A program made the position numbers and the translations under genes. Under the pieces are notes generated by a model. That model was not told the DNA's origin and ran no database searches. It saw nothing but the letters and a program-made list of their open reading frames with translations. From assembly GCA_001767455.1 (NCBI GenBank), contig MELC01000041.1:112367-162829 (forward strand): a stretch of DNA of 50,463 nucleotides, written 5' to 3'. The stretch comes from Acidobacteria bacterium RIFCSPLOWO2_12_FULL_66_21 (GTDB lineage Bacteria; Acidobacteriota; Vicinamibacteria; Vicinamibacterales; 2-12-FULL-66-21). Shown here one piece after another: positions 1-8,801 of this stretch. Every line of letters begins with the position of its first letter. Position 1 is the first letter of the stretch.

Positions 1-1
1 T

Positions 2-541
2 GAGACCTTTGCGCGGGACAACGGGCTGTCACCCGATCAACCCGGACGGCTGGGGACTTTTTTGGGTTTCACTGAGGACACGGTCCGGCACGACCTCTTG
101 TCCGCCCTGCACGCGATCGGATCGCCAGCGGTGGTCACGGTGGTCATTGAGAAGCTTCACCCCTCCGACGGGCAGACGCCGAGAGAAGGGTGGACAGGCC
201 CGCATGTTTATTGGCGGCAGGTCGGCGGCGGGGATCTCTGGTCGCTTCTGTTGCAAAGCAACGCGGTCGTAGGAATGCGCTCTATGGCGCTTCTGGAGGC
301 GGGCCTGTTGGGATGTCGGGTCGCCTCCTACCAGCCGAACCTGATCGGTGACCGCCAGAGTGCGGCAGTTCGCTTCGGGGTGGCGCAGCGGTTGGACCGA
401 GCGCAAGACCTGCAGGCCTGGCTCCTGACCAGTCTATCGGCTGAGACGCGATACCTCTCACCGCCGCGGGACCTCCCGTTCATCCGATCTGATGCGGCCG
501 AGCGAGTGGCGGATCTTGTTCTGTCCGGAAGCGACGTATGA
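2..541 (+). CDS. C-terminal part of a GT-B-like protein, 5' end outside window
   Basis: The reading frame is open from base 2 to the TGA at 539-541, so the start lies upstream; 179 residues are visible. The segment VVGMRSMALLEAGLLGCRVASY followed by Q-P-N-L resembles the C-terminal donor-binding half of GT-B proteins such as UDP-GlcNAc 2-epimerases and capsule proteins, where a conserved 'M/S-T..LEAL.LGKPV.SYQP' element sits. This is a pattern match, not a firm family call. The stop overlaps the ATG of the cytidylyltransferase (ATGA), which implies translational coupling and a role in the same sugar pathway. Confidence 0.55.
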   Translation, partial: ETFARDNGLSPDQPGRLGTFLGFTEDTVRHDLLSALHAIGSPAVVTVVIEKLHPSDGQTPREGWTGPHVYWRQVGGGDLWSLLLQSNAVVGMRSMALLEAGLLGCRVASYQPNLIGDRQSAAVRFGVAQRLDRAQDLQAWLLTSLSAETRYLSPPRDLPFIRSDAAERVADLVLSGSDV

Positions 542-1290
542 AGATTGCCGCCACCATCCAAGCTCGCACCGGCTCGAGCCGTTTGCCGCGCAAGGTGCTG
601 TTGCCTATCGTCGGGAAGCCGATGCTGGCTCATCAGGTCGAGCGCATCAAGCGCTCGCAGCTCATCGACGAAGTCATCATTGCCACCACCACGAATCCCG
701 ATGACGATCCCCTCGTGGAGTTGGCGGATCAACTCGGGGTTCGCTGCTTCCGCGGTAGCGAAGACTTGGTGCTCGACCGTATCGTCTCGGCCCTACAGCG
801 GTTCGAAGTAGACGTCAATGTGGAATCTTATGGCGACAGCCCGTTGGTTGACCCGACGATCATCGACATGATCATCGGCCTGTACCTCAAACACCAGGAC
901 GCGTACGACTACGTTACGAGCGGTGTAAAGACCACGTTTCCTCCTGGTCTGGAGGTCATCGTTTACCCCTCTAGAGTCCTGTACGATGCCCAGGCCGTCG
1001 CGCGACCGGAAGAGCGGGAGCTCGTCTCGGTGAATATTATCTCGCGTCCGGAGCGGTACAGGATCCTCAATGTCGAAGCTCCGCCGTGGTACCGGTATCC
1101 CGACCTCCACCTGGAGGTGGATACGGCGGAAGACTTCAGAGTCATCAGCGCCATCTATGAGGCCTTGTACCCGTCCAACCCGTATTTTGTTTTGTCCGAC
1201 GTCATTGATTTTTTGAAGCAGAATCCAGCACTCGCTGAGTCAAACCGCCACGTCCCGCGCCGCTGGAAAGCGTACCGCCAGGATGATTGA
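538..1290 (+). CDS. SpsF-type cytidylyltransferase
   Basis: A 250-residue nucleotidyltransferase of the SpsF / acylneuraminate cytidylyltransferase family, which activates sugars as CMP or related nucleotide derivatives in the cytoplasm. The N-terminus has the family signature IQARTGSSRLPRKVL (residues 7-21) with the basic Arg10, Arg15 and Lys19 that bind the nucleotide. Further on, YGDSPLVDP carries the metal-binding Asp region. Length is normal for the family. The ATG at 538 overlaps the upstream stop. Neighbouring aminotransferase, oxidoreductase and NeuB-type synthase genes suggest that the product is a CMP-activated nonulosonate-like sugar, although the exact substrate cannot be read from sequence. 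Confidence 0.88.
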   Translation: MKIAATIQARTGSSRLPRKVLLPIVGKPMLAHQVERIKRSQLIDEVIIATTTNPDDDPLVELADQLGVRCFRGSEDLVLDRIVSALQRFEVDVNVESYGDSPLVDPTIIDMIIGLYLKHQDAYDYVTSGVKTTFPPGLEVIVYPSRVLYDAQAVARPEERELVSVNIISRPERYRILNVEAPPWYRYPDLHLEVDTAEDFRVISAIYEALYPSNPYFVLSDVIDFLKQNPALAESNRHVPRRWKAYRQDD

Positions 1291-1308
1291 AGCCTGCACC
1301 CCCCGGAC

Positions 1309-2658
1309 ATGTTCCCCTGTAACGATCCGAAACTAGCCATCAATGGCGGCGCGCCCGTGCGCGTGGCTCGCTGGGCTGAGAACCTCACCTTGGGGGAGGA
1401 GGAGACGCGAGCGGCTTGTGAGGTCCTGGCCGGCGGCCGGCTCTCCCTGTTTGAGGGCAGTCATCAGCCCGAACCACCTTTCAGTTTCTGGGGAGGTCCG
1501 TGGATCCAGCGGCTGGAGCAGGCATGGTGTGACTACTACGGCTGCCGTTACGCAGTCACCGTCAACAGCGCGACGTCGGGTCTCTACGCAAGCGTCGGCG
1601 CCTTGGGGATCGGCTACGGCGACGAAGTCATTGTGTCGCCCCATACCATGTCGGCGTGTGCGGCATGTGCCTTGGTCTACGGGGCTGTGCCGATCTTTGC
1701 TGACGTGCAGCTAGACACCGCTTGTCTGGACCCGGACTCGATCACCGCGCACATCACACCCCGCACGAGGGCCATCGTCGTCGTCCATCAGTTCGGCACG
1801 CCGGCGGACATGGACCCGATCATGGCGCTGGCGAGACAGCACGGCCTCAAGGTAATCGAGGATTGCGCTCAGGCTCACGGCGCCAGGTACAAAGGCCGCT
1901 ACGTCGGGACGATCGGCGACATTGGGGTGTTCAGCCTGAACGTCAACAAAACGATTCAGACGGGCGAAGGCGGCCTGTGTACCACCAACGATCCGGAGCT
2001 GCGTTACCGTCTCGCGCTGATTCGCAACCACGGCGAGGCCGTCGTGGAAGCGGCAGGGTACGAGGACATCACCAACATCGTGGGCTTCAACTATCGATTG
2101 ACTGAATTGCAGGCCGCCATCGGCTTGGAGCAGCTTAGGCGCCTTGACTATTTCAATCGCGCCCGGATCCAGTACGCAGATCTCCTCAATACAGCCCTGT
2201 CTCGATATTCATGTTGTGTGCCGATGGTTCCCGGTTATGGGGACGCGAAGTCGGTGAGCACGTTTTACGTGTTCAACTTCCGCTATCTGGACGAAGGGCT
2301 CGGCGTGCCGCGCGCGGCTCTCATCGCGGCGCTCAATGCGGAAGGCATGTGCTTCGGTCCAGGCTATACGGCCCCGCTGTACCTGCAGCCGTTGTACCAA
2401 CGCAAGCTGGCCTTCAAACATGGCTATCCTTTCGCGGCTCCCGAGAACCAGCTGATCGAGACCAACTACTTTCCCGGCGCTTGCTCCAAAGCCGAGCTGC
2501 TTGCCGGCCAGGTAATTTCCTGCGAAGCGGTCAGGTTGCCTCATACCCTGGCTGACATGCACCAGATCGTCGAAGCGGTGGATAAGGTCCTGAGCTGCCT
2601 TTCAAATGTTGCTCCTAGCTTAGCTAGAAAGCAGGCGTCCGGGAGTCCCGCTGCGTGA
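1309..2658 (+). CDS. DegT/DnrJ/EryC1/StrS aminotransferase
   Basis: A 449-residue PLP-dependent sugar aminotransferase that converts a keto-sugar nucleotide to an amino sugar. The PLP-binding lysine is Lys214 in the motif VNKTIQTGEGG. The segments EDCAQAHGARYKGR and the NYRLTELQAAIGLEQL stretch are typical of the fold. It is longer than the usual 370-400 residues because of an N-terminal extension of about 40 residues and a tail after the last helix. The ATG at 1309 is 18 bases after the cytidylyltransferase stop. It belongs with the SpsF, Gfo and NeuB-type genes around it. Confidence 0.9.
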   Translation: MFPCNDPKLAINGGAPVRVARWAENLTLGEEETRAACEVLAGGRLSLFEGSHQPEPPFSFWGGPWIQRLEQAWCDYYGCRYAVTVNSATSGLYASVGALGIGYGDEVIVSPHTMSACAACALVYGAVPIFADVQLDTACLDPDSITAHITPRTRAIVVVHQFGTPADMDPIMALARQHGLKVIEDCAQAHGARYKGRYVGTIGDIGVFSLNVNKTIQTGEGGLCTTNDPELRYRLALIRNHGEAVVEAAGYEDITNIVGFNYRLTELQAAIGLEQLRRLDYFNRARIQYADLLNTALSRYSCCVPMVPGYGDAKSVSTFYVFNFRYLDEGLGVPRAALIAALNAEGMCFGPGYTAPLYLQPLYQRKLAFKHGYPFAAPENQLIETNYFPGACSKAELLAGQVISCEAVRLPHTLADMHQIVEAVDKVLSCLSNVAPSLARKQASGSPAA

Positions 2659-2670
2659 ACGATAAGACAA

Positions 2671-3693
2671 ATGGGTGTACGGATGGAGACTGATCCCGTG
2701 CTTCGTGCAGCGATCATCGGTTGCGGTCAGATCGCTGGCGCTTGCGATGAGTGGACCGGTCCAGACGAAATCTACACCCATGCCAAGGCCTACCAACTGC
2801 AGCGAGCGACGAACCTGGTGGCCGTCGCGGATGTTGACGAACGACGAGCCAGGGCTTTCAGCGCCAGGTGGGGTCATCCCGCGCCGTACGCCGACGTGTC
2901 TCGGATGCTGGCTGTCGAAGCTCCGGACATCGTCAGCATCTGCACGCCGGACGAAACACATCTGGCGATCCTCGACCTCTGCCTGGACGCCCGCGGGCTC
3001 AAGGCGGTCTGGTGTGAGAAGCCGTTGGCTACCGAGGCCGACGCGGCGGAGGCCCTCGTAGTCGAGTACGAGCGACGCGGCATCGTCCTCGCGGTCAATT
3101 ACCAGCGCCGTTGGGACGCTCTCGTGGGGCGTGTCAAGGCGGCGCTGGAGCGGGGAGAGTTGGGGACGGTCCAGAAAGTCGTCGTCTACTATTCCAAGGG
3201 TATCGCTCACAACGGCTCCCACGCTCTCGACCTGCTCTTGGACTGGTTTGGGCCCTCGAGCAACGTGCAGGTGCTTGGGAGTCACTTGGACTTTACTGCC
3301 GACGATCCCACCGTGGACGCCCTCCTGCGGTTTGGAAACGTCCCGGTCTATCTGATCGGGCTGGACGAGAGGGCCTACGGCATCTTCGAGCTGCATCTGC
3401 TAGGCACACGAGGTCGCATGAGCCTGACGGCGTTTGGGCGCGAGATGCAATGGCACGTGCCGCAACCCGATCCGCGCGCGCCAGCCTCCCAGGAGTTGGG
3501 CCCGCCCGCGAGCGTCACTCACGACAACCATCAGAGGCCGGCCCTTGCCGCGGCCCTCGAAGACATCATCGCTGCGATCCACTGCGGGCAGCAGGTCCGC
3601 TCGAGCGGGCGCTCAGCCCTTGCAACGCTCAAGATATGCCGCCACCTCGCGCTGCAGGCGGCAGAAGGTCGGATTCCGACCACGTCGAGGTGA
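2671..3693 (+). CDS. Gfo/Idh/MocA family oxidoreductase
   Basis: A 340-residue NAD(P)-dependent sugar oxidoreductase. The N-terminal Rossmann motif is AIIGCGQIAGA, and the signature Glu-Lys-Pro is at residues 116-118 (WCEKPLATEA), where the lysine is the usual catalytic residue. An ATG at 2683, four codons in, is an alternative start. The gene follows the aminotransferase by 12 bases. Oxidoreductases of this family commonly oxidise C3 or C4 of nucleotide sugars before transamination, which fits the neighbour. Substrate is unknown. A change in codon use begins just after its stop. Confidence 0.88.
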   Translation: MGVRMETDPVLRAAIIGCGQIAGACDEWTGPDEIYTHAKAYQLQRATNLVAVADVDERRARAFSARWGHPAPYADVSRMLAVEAPDIVSICTPDETHLAILDLCLDARGLKAVWCEKPLATEADAAEALVVEYERRGIVLAVNYQRRWDALVGRVKAALERGELGTVQKVVVYYSKGIAHNGSHALDLLLDWFGPSSNVQVLGSHLDFTADDPTVDALLRFGNVPVYLIGLDERAYGIFELHLLGTRGRMSLTAFGREMQWHVPQPDPRAPASQELGPPASVTHDNHQRPALAAALEDIIAAIHCGQQVRSSGRSALATLKICRHLALQAAEGRIPTTSR

Positions 3694-3796
3694 CTCGCCG
3701 ATTTCACCGTCCGCGTCCGAAGAAGACATCGATTACGTGCCCGAAACGATGCGGATCGCATCCAAGAACGGCTTTCAAGACCCAAAAACAGCATGA
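3694..3796 (+). pseudogene. Possible 3' remnant of a lost gene before the neuB-like block
   Basis: Between the oxidoreductase stop and the synthase start, one frame reads EEDIDYVPETMRIASKN and then ends at TGA 3794-3796, which overlaps the ATG at 3793 as ATGA. The tail therefore looks like the 3' end of a gene that was once coupled to the synthase. No start and no recognisable domain remain. Codon choice resembles the block downstream rather than the oxidoreductase. The assignment as a remnant is inference. Confidence 0.38.
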
Positions 3797-4785
3797 AGCG
3801 TTTCCTTCCGAACGAAAACGAAACGCCGATCGTGATCGCCGAAATCGGTGGCAACCATGGCGGAAACCTGGCGCTCGCGCAGCAGATGGTGATCGAAGCG
3901 ATCTCAGCCGGCACGCGCCATGTTAAATTTCAAACGATCGTTCCCGAGCGCCTGGTATCGTCGTTGGATCCCGATTTCGAAGGTTTCTCGAAAGAAACGT
4001 TATCGTTTGAAGAGTTTGAGGAATTGAGCCGGTTTTGCCGAGAAAACGGGGCCGTGTTTCTTTCGACGCCTTTCGACGCCGGCTCCGCAGATTTTTTGGA
4101 GCGGTTGCAGGTTCCCGCCTTCAAGATCGCGTCAGGCGATCTGACCTATCTGCCGTTTATCAAACATATCGCTAGCAAAAACCTCCCAATCCTGTTGTCG
4201 ACCGGGGCCTCCGAATTCGTCGACATCGACCGTGCGGTCCACCTAGTCCGGGGGATAACGGATGCGGAGCTTATTCTGATGCATTGCACCGCAGCCTATC
4301 CGTGCCCAGACGAAGAGGCCAATCTGCTGTTGATCCCAGAACTGCGCCGGCGCTACCAGTGCCCGGTTGGCTTTTCCGACCACACGCTCAACGTCGACAT
4401 TGCGCTGGCCGCCGCGGCGCTCGGCGCGGCCGTGATTGAAAAGCATTTTACGGTTGATCGGAATCTGCCGGGAGGCGACAACGCCTTGTCGGTGGTGCCC
4501 GATGAGTTAAGAGCGCTTTGCCGGGGCGTGAGCCGCATCGGGCGGGCCCTGGGCTCCGGTGTCCGGAAGAAAACAGTTTCCGAATTGAAAATCGACTGCC
4601 GGATGCATCGAAGTCTTGTCGCGCGCCGTTTCATGAAAGCGTCGGAAACGCTGGCGGCCGATGATATCGACGGGCTGAGGCCTGCCGGCGGCATCTCGCC
4701 GGTCGAGACGGACCGACTAATCGGAAAAACACTTCGAGTTGATGTTTCTAAAGGCGAGAAGTTTTTGCCGGAACATTTTCTTTGA
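3793..4785 (+). CDS. NeuB-type nonulosonate synthase with SAF domain
   Basis: A 330-residue member of the N-acetylneuraminate / pseudaminate / legionaminate synthase family, which condenses phosphoenolpyruvate with a six-carbon amino sugar. The N-terminal TIM barrel opens with VIAEIGGNHGG, followed by KFQT, then the DLTYLPFIK and STGAS stretches and GFSDHTL, all characteristic of NeuB. The last ~55 residues (from RRFMKASETL) match the antifreeze-like SAF domain. Length is normal. Codon use is visibly more AT-rich than in the flanking genes. The SpsF-type cytidylyltransferase upstream would be the activating enzyme; whether the product is sialic-like or another nonulosonate is open. Confidence 0.92.
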   Translation: MKRFLPNENETPIVIAEIGGNHGGNLALAQQMVIEAISAGTRHVKFQTIVPERLVSSLDPDFEGFSKETLSFEEFEELSRFCRENGAVFLSTPFDAGSADFLERLQVPAFKIASGDLTYLPFIKHIASKNLPILLSTGASEFVDIDRAVHLVRGITDAELILMHCTAAYPCPDEEANLLLIPELRRRYQCPVGFSDHTLNVDIALAAAALGAAVIEKHFTVDRNLPGGDNALSVVPDELRALCRGVSRIGRALGSGVRKKTVSELKIDCRMHRSLVARRFMKASETLAADDIDGLRPAGGISPVETDRLIGKTLRVDVSKGEKFLPEHFL

Positions 4786-4797
4786 AGGGCGTTTCGA

Positions 4798-5535
4798 ATG
4801 AAGGCGATGCTGCTCCAGCCGTTTTATTTTCCGTGGATCGGAATGTTCGACATGATGGACCGTTGCGATCTGTTCCTCCTGTATGATGACGCGCAGTTTG
4901 TCCGTCAGTCCTGGCAGACTCGCAACCGGCTTAAGACGCCGACGGGAGTCCGGTGGATGTCGGTCCACATCGACGCCGATTACCGTTTGGGCACGCCGAT
5001 TCGCGAAATCCGGGTGGACCGTCGTTCCCCATGGGCGACGAAGCATCTGAACCAAATCTGCGAGTCTTATCGGAACGCAAAGTACTTCGACGTTTACTAT
5101 CCGCTCCTTGTCTCATTTTTTCAAAAACGATCGGAATGGCTCGTCGATTATGCGCGGGAAAGCATCATTTTGGTCGCGCATCTGCTCGGCATCACAACAC
5201 GGATCGGTTTGAGTTCGGATTTCGGCGTACGAAAAAGCCGCGGCGTCCAAAAAGTGGTGGATTTATGCCATGCGGCCGGAGCGGAAGAGTATTTGGACGG
5301 TGAAAGCGGCCAAGAATTGTACGATCCGCAATTGTTCAGAGATCAAGGCCTGACGATTTCGTTTCACCGCTATGTGCATCCGGTTTACCGCCAACTGCAC
5401 GGCGAATTCGTCTCGCACCTTTCGGTGTTAGACCTTTTGATGAACGAAGGAACGGCTTCCCGACGCATCATGCTGAGCGGACGCGTGCTGAACGACGAGG
5501 AAATTCCGGTCGCGCATCGGGCGGGGAACCGATGA
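4798..5535 (+). CDS. WbqC family protein
   Basis: A 245-residue WbqC-like protein. The N-terminal MKAMLLQPFYFPWIGMFD is the family hallmark (a Q-P-Y/F-F-P-W-x-G-yF pattern), followed by the D-DAQFVRQSWQTRN region and the later SSDFGV and YLDGESG elements. WbqC proteins sit in O-antigen and nonulosonate clusters and are thought to act in sugar modification, but the reaction is not established to my knowledge. The gene lies 12 bases after the synthase and overlaps the next gene by four bases (ATGA), so the three genes form one unit. Confidence 0.85.
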   Translation: MKAMLLQPFYFPWIGMFDMMDRCDLFLLYDDAQFVRQSWQTRNRLKTPTGVRWMSVHIDADYRLGTPIREIRVDRRSPWATKHLNQICESYRNAKYFDVYYPLLVSFFQKRSEWLVDYARESIILVAHLLGITTRIGLSSDFGVRKSRGVQKVVDLCHAAGAEEYLDGESGQELYDPQLFRDQGLTISFHRYVHPVYRQLHGEFVSHLSVLDLLMNEGTASRRIMLSGRVLNDEEIPVAHRAGNR

Positions 5536-6359
5536 AAGTTTCTGCGGTTTTCACCGGCGCGAATCTTCGCGTGCTGGGGCATTTGGCTTCGCGCCGCGAC
5601 GTCCGGCTCGTGCACTGTTGTTTTCACAAGAAAGCCGGCGACAGTGCGGATTTTGTCAGTCTGTGTCACCGGCGGCGCCTGGCGCATTCGATCGTCCGCA
5701 GCAACGACGAAATCGTTAAGGCGCTTGCCGACGCCGGCGACATCGATGTCGGCATCGCCGCGAGTTTTGAAATGCTTTCGCCTGAAGTGTTCAGCCGCCC
5801 GCGGCTCTTTTTGAATGTGCACCCGTCCTGGTTGCCGCAATATCGGGGTGCTAATCCGTTCTATCACATGCTTCTCAACGGTGAAAAATTCGGCGGCGTG
5901 AGCGTGCATAGTATTACGGGCCGTGTGGACGGCGGTCGGATCTTCTGTCGAGGAAGATACCCGATTCGGTTGACCGACGATATCGCAACATTGATTCGCA
6001 AAGCCGATCGAGTTGCCGTGAGATTGCTCAGACGTCACCTGCGGTCGATACTCGAAGGCCGGTGCAAAGGCGTCCGCAATGTCGGCGGGTCGTATTATCC
6101 GCCTGTCCGCGAGCGGCAGTTTATCGATTTGGCAATGTCGCCAGAGAGAATTTACAACCTAATCAGAAGCCAAACCATTTACGGCGGCTGTTTGCTGAAT
6201 CTCGACGATCGTGTCGTCTGTATCAAAAAGGCGGCGTTGTGCCGAAAATGCTTCCCGATCCGCTGCGAAGCCGGGCCGGTTGACCTCGGGTCCGAAATCC
6301 GCTTGCCGTGGAACAGCCGGAGGGATCTTCTGCTAAAGATCGAAGAGGCGGGACGATGA
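5532..6359 (+). CDS. Formyltransferase-like protein (sugar N-formyltransferase candidate)
   Basis: A 275-residue protein of the methionyl-tRNA formyltransferase fold, which uses 10-formyl-tetrahydrofolate to formylate an amine. The catalytic triad of the family is visible: Asn95 and His97 in LNVHPSWLPQYRGANP and Asp133 in GRVDGG. The C-terminal ~90 residues (ERQFIDLAMSPERIYNLIRS) resemble the accessory domain of this family rather than a tRNA-binding domain. Context with a NeuB-type synthase and WbqC suggests N-formylation of a sugar amine. Enzymes acting on amino sugars such as Qui4N are the closest known analogues. Confidence 0.82.
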   Translation: MKVSAVFTGANLRVLGHLASRRDVRLVHCCFHKKAGDSADFVSLCHRRRLAHSIVRSNDEIVKALADAGDIDVGIAASFEMLSPEVFSRPRLFLNVHPSWLPQYRGANPFYHMLLNGEKFGGVSVHSITGRVDGGRIFCRGRYPIRLTDDIATLIRKADRVAVRLLRRHLRSILEGRCKGVRNVGGSYYPPVRERQFIDLAMSPERIYNLIRSQTIYGGCLLNLDDRVVCIKKAALCRKCFPIRCEAGPVDLGSEIRLPWNSRRDLLLKIEEAGR

Positions 6360-6376
6360 AACTGTGCGTGCGATGA
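6356..6376 (+). pseudogene. Possible severed gene start after the formyltransferase
   Basis: The formyltransferase TGA (6357-6359) overlaps an ATG at 6356 that opens MKLCVR and then meets TGA at 6374-6376. ATGA coupling is used between the preceding genes of the block, so this may be the first codons of a lost fourth gene, cut where the GNAT gene now begins. Six codons cannot identify a family. The GNAT start at 6373 lies inside this stretch. Low confidence. Confidence 0.25.
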
Positions 6377-6984
6377 GTGAAGCCATGACAGAACTGTATC
6401 ATCCGTTTCTGGTCGGGGCGTCGGTCTACCTGCGAAGAGTAGAGCGGCAGGATCTCGAGACGGAGTACTTTCAATGGCTTAATGATTCCGATGTTGTGCG
6501 GTACATGTCCAACGGCACGTTTCCCAACTCGTTGGAGAACATGCTGGCATACTACGAAAGCTCGACGCGCTCGCAAACGCAGATCAACTTGGCGATTGTC
6601 ACCATCGAGGACGGTCGCCACATCGGCAACATCGGCTTGAACAACATCAACTGGGTGGATGGGACCGCCGAACTGGGCCATTTGATTGGGGTCAAGTCGT
6701 ACTGGGGAAAAGGCGTTGCGGCCGAGGCCGTCGAGCTGATCACCGGGTACGCGTTCGACCGTCTCAACCTGAGACGGTTGACGGCAGGCATGCACGCGCC
6801 AAACGTTCCGGTCGTCATCCTTTTCAAGAAGCTTGGGTGGGTTCAAGAAGGGCGGCGGCGCGAGCACGTCTTGCGAAACAATCAAGCGTATGACGTGATC
6901 CAATTCGGTCTGCTTCGCCGTGAATACTACGAGCGCCGGAAGGAGGAGGAACCGAGGGAGGTGTCGGAGTGGAAGCCACTCTAA
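6373..6984 (+). CDS. GNAT acetyltransferase, RimJ/RimL-like
   Basis: A 203-residue GNAT N-acyltransferase. The acceptor and donor regions follow the RimJ/RimL layout: YLRRVERQDLETEYFQWLND near the N-terminus, NIGLNNINWVDGTAELGHLIG in the centre, and the acyl-CoA loop YWGKGVAAEAVELI with the R/Q-x-x-G-x-A pattern. It ends KKLGWVQEGRRREHV, typical of sugar-modifying GNATs. ATG 6373 is preferred; GTG 6364 and ATG 6385 are alternatives. The 3' end overlaps the FkbH-like gene by 16 bases. Together with that gene and the ACP it probably forms an acylation module for an amino sugar. Confidence 0.85.
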   Translation: MSEAMTELYHPFLVGASVYLRRVERQDLETEYFQWLNDSDVVRYMSNGTFPNSLENMLAYYESSTRSQTQINLAIVTIEDGRHIGNIGLNNINWVDGTAELGHLIGVKSYWGKGVAAEAVELITGYAFDRLNLRRLTAGMHAPNVPVVILFKKLGWVQEGRRREHVLRNNQAYDVIQFGLLRREYYERRKEEEPREVSEWKPL

Positions 6985-8801
6985 GCACGGTGGCGGGCCT
7001 CTTGGCCACCCTGTCGAAGACGCCATCGTACGCCGAGGTTCAGCGGGTCGGCGGACAGCTTCTGGAGTTGGGCCAGCCTCCGACCGGATGGGCGAGCGCT
7101 GCCACCATTCGAATCGGAATCGTTTCGTCCTTTACGGCGGCGCCGCTCGCTCCACCGCTGGCTGTCGAGTGTCATCGACTCGGCATCTGGCCCTCGGTGT
7201 ATGTGGGCGGCTATGGCCAGTTCCGCCAGGAAGTACTGGACCGCGACAGCGAGCTCTATCGCGGCGAGCCGGACATCGTGTTTTTGATCGCAGAGCTCGA
7301 GGCGGTCGTGCCCGTGGAGGACGATTCGCGAGCGCCGGCCGCCATCGTCAACAGGGCTGTGGCCGAGTTGGTGACGCTCGTGGACGCGTTCAAGTCACGG
7401 TCTCAAGCGCTGCTGGTCTTGTTCGATTTCAATGTACCAGTGCGATTCCCGTTCTCAATCGGGACGGATCCCTCTGGAGTACTGCATCAGGAAGTCAATG
7501 CCAAGCTGAGGGAGGCGCTCGCAGGAGATCCACAGGTTCGCATATTCGCGTATGACGCCTTATGTGCTCATCACGGCAAGGAACGCAGCAGCAACGCGAA
7601 GATGCGCCGCTTGGGTGATATCAGGATCAGCGACTCGCTGCTACCAGCGGTGGCGCGGAAATGCGCGGGATATGTGCGCGCGTTGAAGGGGATCGTGGCG
7701 AAATGCCTGGTGCTGGACCTCGACGGCACCTTGTGGGGCGGCACCGTGGGCGAGGACGGCCCGCATGGGGTTCGTCTTCAGGATAGAGGCTCCGGTAGCG
7801 AGTACTACGAGTTTCAGCGTGCCATCGCGGAGCTCCGGCGACGCGGTGTTCTTCTGGCAGTGAACAGCCAAAACCACATCGAGGACGTACGGCCGATTCT
7901 GCGTGATCATCCGTACTGCGTGCTTCGTGAAGCGAGCTTCGCTGCTGTACGCGTGAACTGGCTCGACAAGGCCGTGAATCTTCGCTCTATCGCCGAGGAG
8001 CTTGACCTTGGCCTCGACAGTCTCGTCTATCTGGATGACGATGCCGTTCAGCGTGCGTGGATCCGGCGGGCGCTCCCGGAGGTGGCCGTCTACGACCTGC
8101 CCGACGATCCAGCGGAGTACGTTGCGTTTCTGTGGGAACTGGTCGACTTCGAGAGCCTGACGGTCACGAACGAAGATCGGGCGCGCGCCAGCTTGTATGC
8201 CGACGCCCGGAAACGAAAGGATCTGGCGGCAACGGCTCCAAGCCGCGAGGACTTCATCGCCAGCCTGTGCGTTCACCTCGTCATCGGCCGCATGACGGAG
8301 AGGGAAATAGGCCGCGTGGCGCAGCTGACGCGGAAGACGAATCAGTTCAACCTCACAACCAGGAGGTACAGTGATGCGGAAATAGCAGCGCTCATGCGGC
8401 GCCCGAACATGCTGATCTATACGCTGGAGGTGGCCGATGTTTTTGGTCACTGCGGTTTAGTGGGCGTGATCATCATCGAAGTACGCGACGACCGCGCGGC
8501 AATCGACACATGCCTCCTGTCGTGCCGCGCGCTGGGCCTCCGCATCGAGCACGTATTCCTGGGCGAGGTGGCTGAGGACGTCAAGCGGGTTGGTGTGAAG
8601 ACGCTGACGGGTGAGTACCTGCCGAACAACAGGAACAGCGCCGCCGCGACGTTTTTCGAGAGCTGTCACTTCCAGCAGGCGGGTGAATCTTGCCTCGGAA
8701 GGAGTCGTTGGATGCTGTCTCTCGTCCAGTGGCACCATGATCGGTCCGCCCTGCATCGAGTCACGTGGAGAAACGAGGATGACAGAGGGCAGTGTCTATG
8801 A
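6969..8801 (+). CDS. FkbH-like HAD-superfamily protein
   Basis: A 610-residue FkbH-type protein. Residues 1-230 form an SGNH-like N-terminal region, residues 245-400 the HAD domain with the nucleophile pair Asp250 and Asp252 in LVLDLDGTLWGG, and the C-terminus a GNAT-like domain with FGHCGLVG and LLSCRALGLRIEHVFLGE. Family members load a D-glyceryl unit from 1,3-bisphosphoglycerate onto an acyl carrier protein. The gene starts with GTG inside the GNAT gene and its TGA overlaps the ATG of an ACP, so the three are translationally coupled. The inference is that an ACP-bound hydroxyacyl group, possibly glyceryl, is made here and transferred to a sugar. Confidence 0.9.
   Translation: MEATLSTVAGLLATLSKTPSYAEVQRVGGQLLELGQPPTGWASAATIRIGIVSSFTAAPLAPPLAVECHRLGIWPSVYVGGYGQFRQEVLDRDSELYRGEPDIVFLIAELEAVVPVEDDSRAPAAIVNRAVAELVTLVDAFKSRSQALLVLFDFNVPVRFPFSIGTDPSGVLHQEVNAKLREALAGDPQVRIFAYDALCAHHGKERSSNAKMRRLGDIRISDSLLPAVARKCAGYVRALKGIVAKCLVLDLDGTLWGGTVGEDGPHGVRLQDRGSGSEYYEFQRAIAELRRRGVLLAVNSQNHIEDVRPILRDHPYCVLREASFAAVRVNWLDKAVNLRSIAEELDLGLDSLVYLDDDAVQRAWIRRALPEVAVYDLPDDPAEYVAFLWELVDFESLTVTNEDRARASLYADARKRKDLAATAPSREDFIASLCVHLVIGRMTEREIGRVAQLTRKTNQFNLTTRRYSDAEIAALMRRPNMLIYTLEVADVFGHCGLVGVIIIEVRDDRAAIDTCLLSCRALGLRIEHVFLGEVAEDVKRVGVKTLTGEYLPNNRNSAAATFFESCHFQQAGESCLGRSRWMLSLVQWHHDRSALHRVTWRNEDDRGQCL

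Noticed and set aside
29-732. Open frames on the minus strand at the left edge
   Set aside because: They are shadows of the + strand genes in GC-rich DNA. They lack recognisable domains, and similar minus frames run opposite almost every gene in the window.
2625-2645. Short hairpin around CTAGCTTAGCTAG as a terminator
   Set aside because: It lies inside the end of the aminotransferase reading frame, has a very short stem and no T-run.
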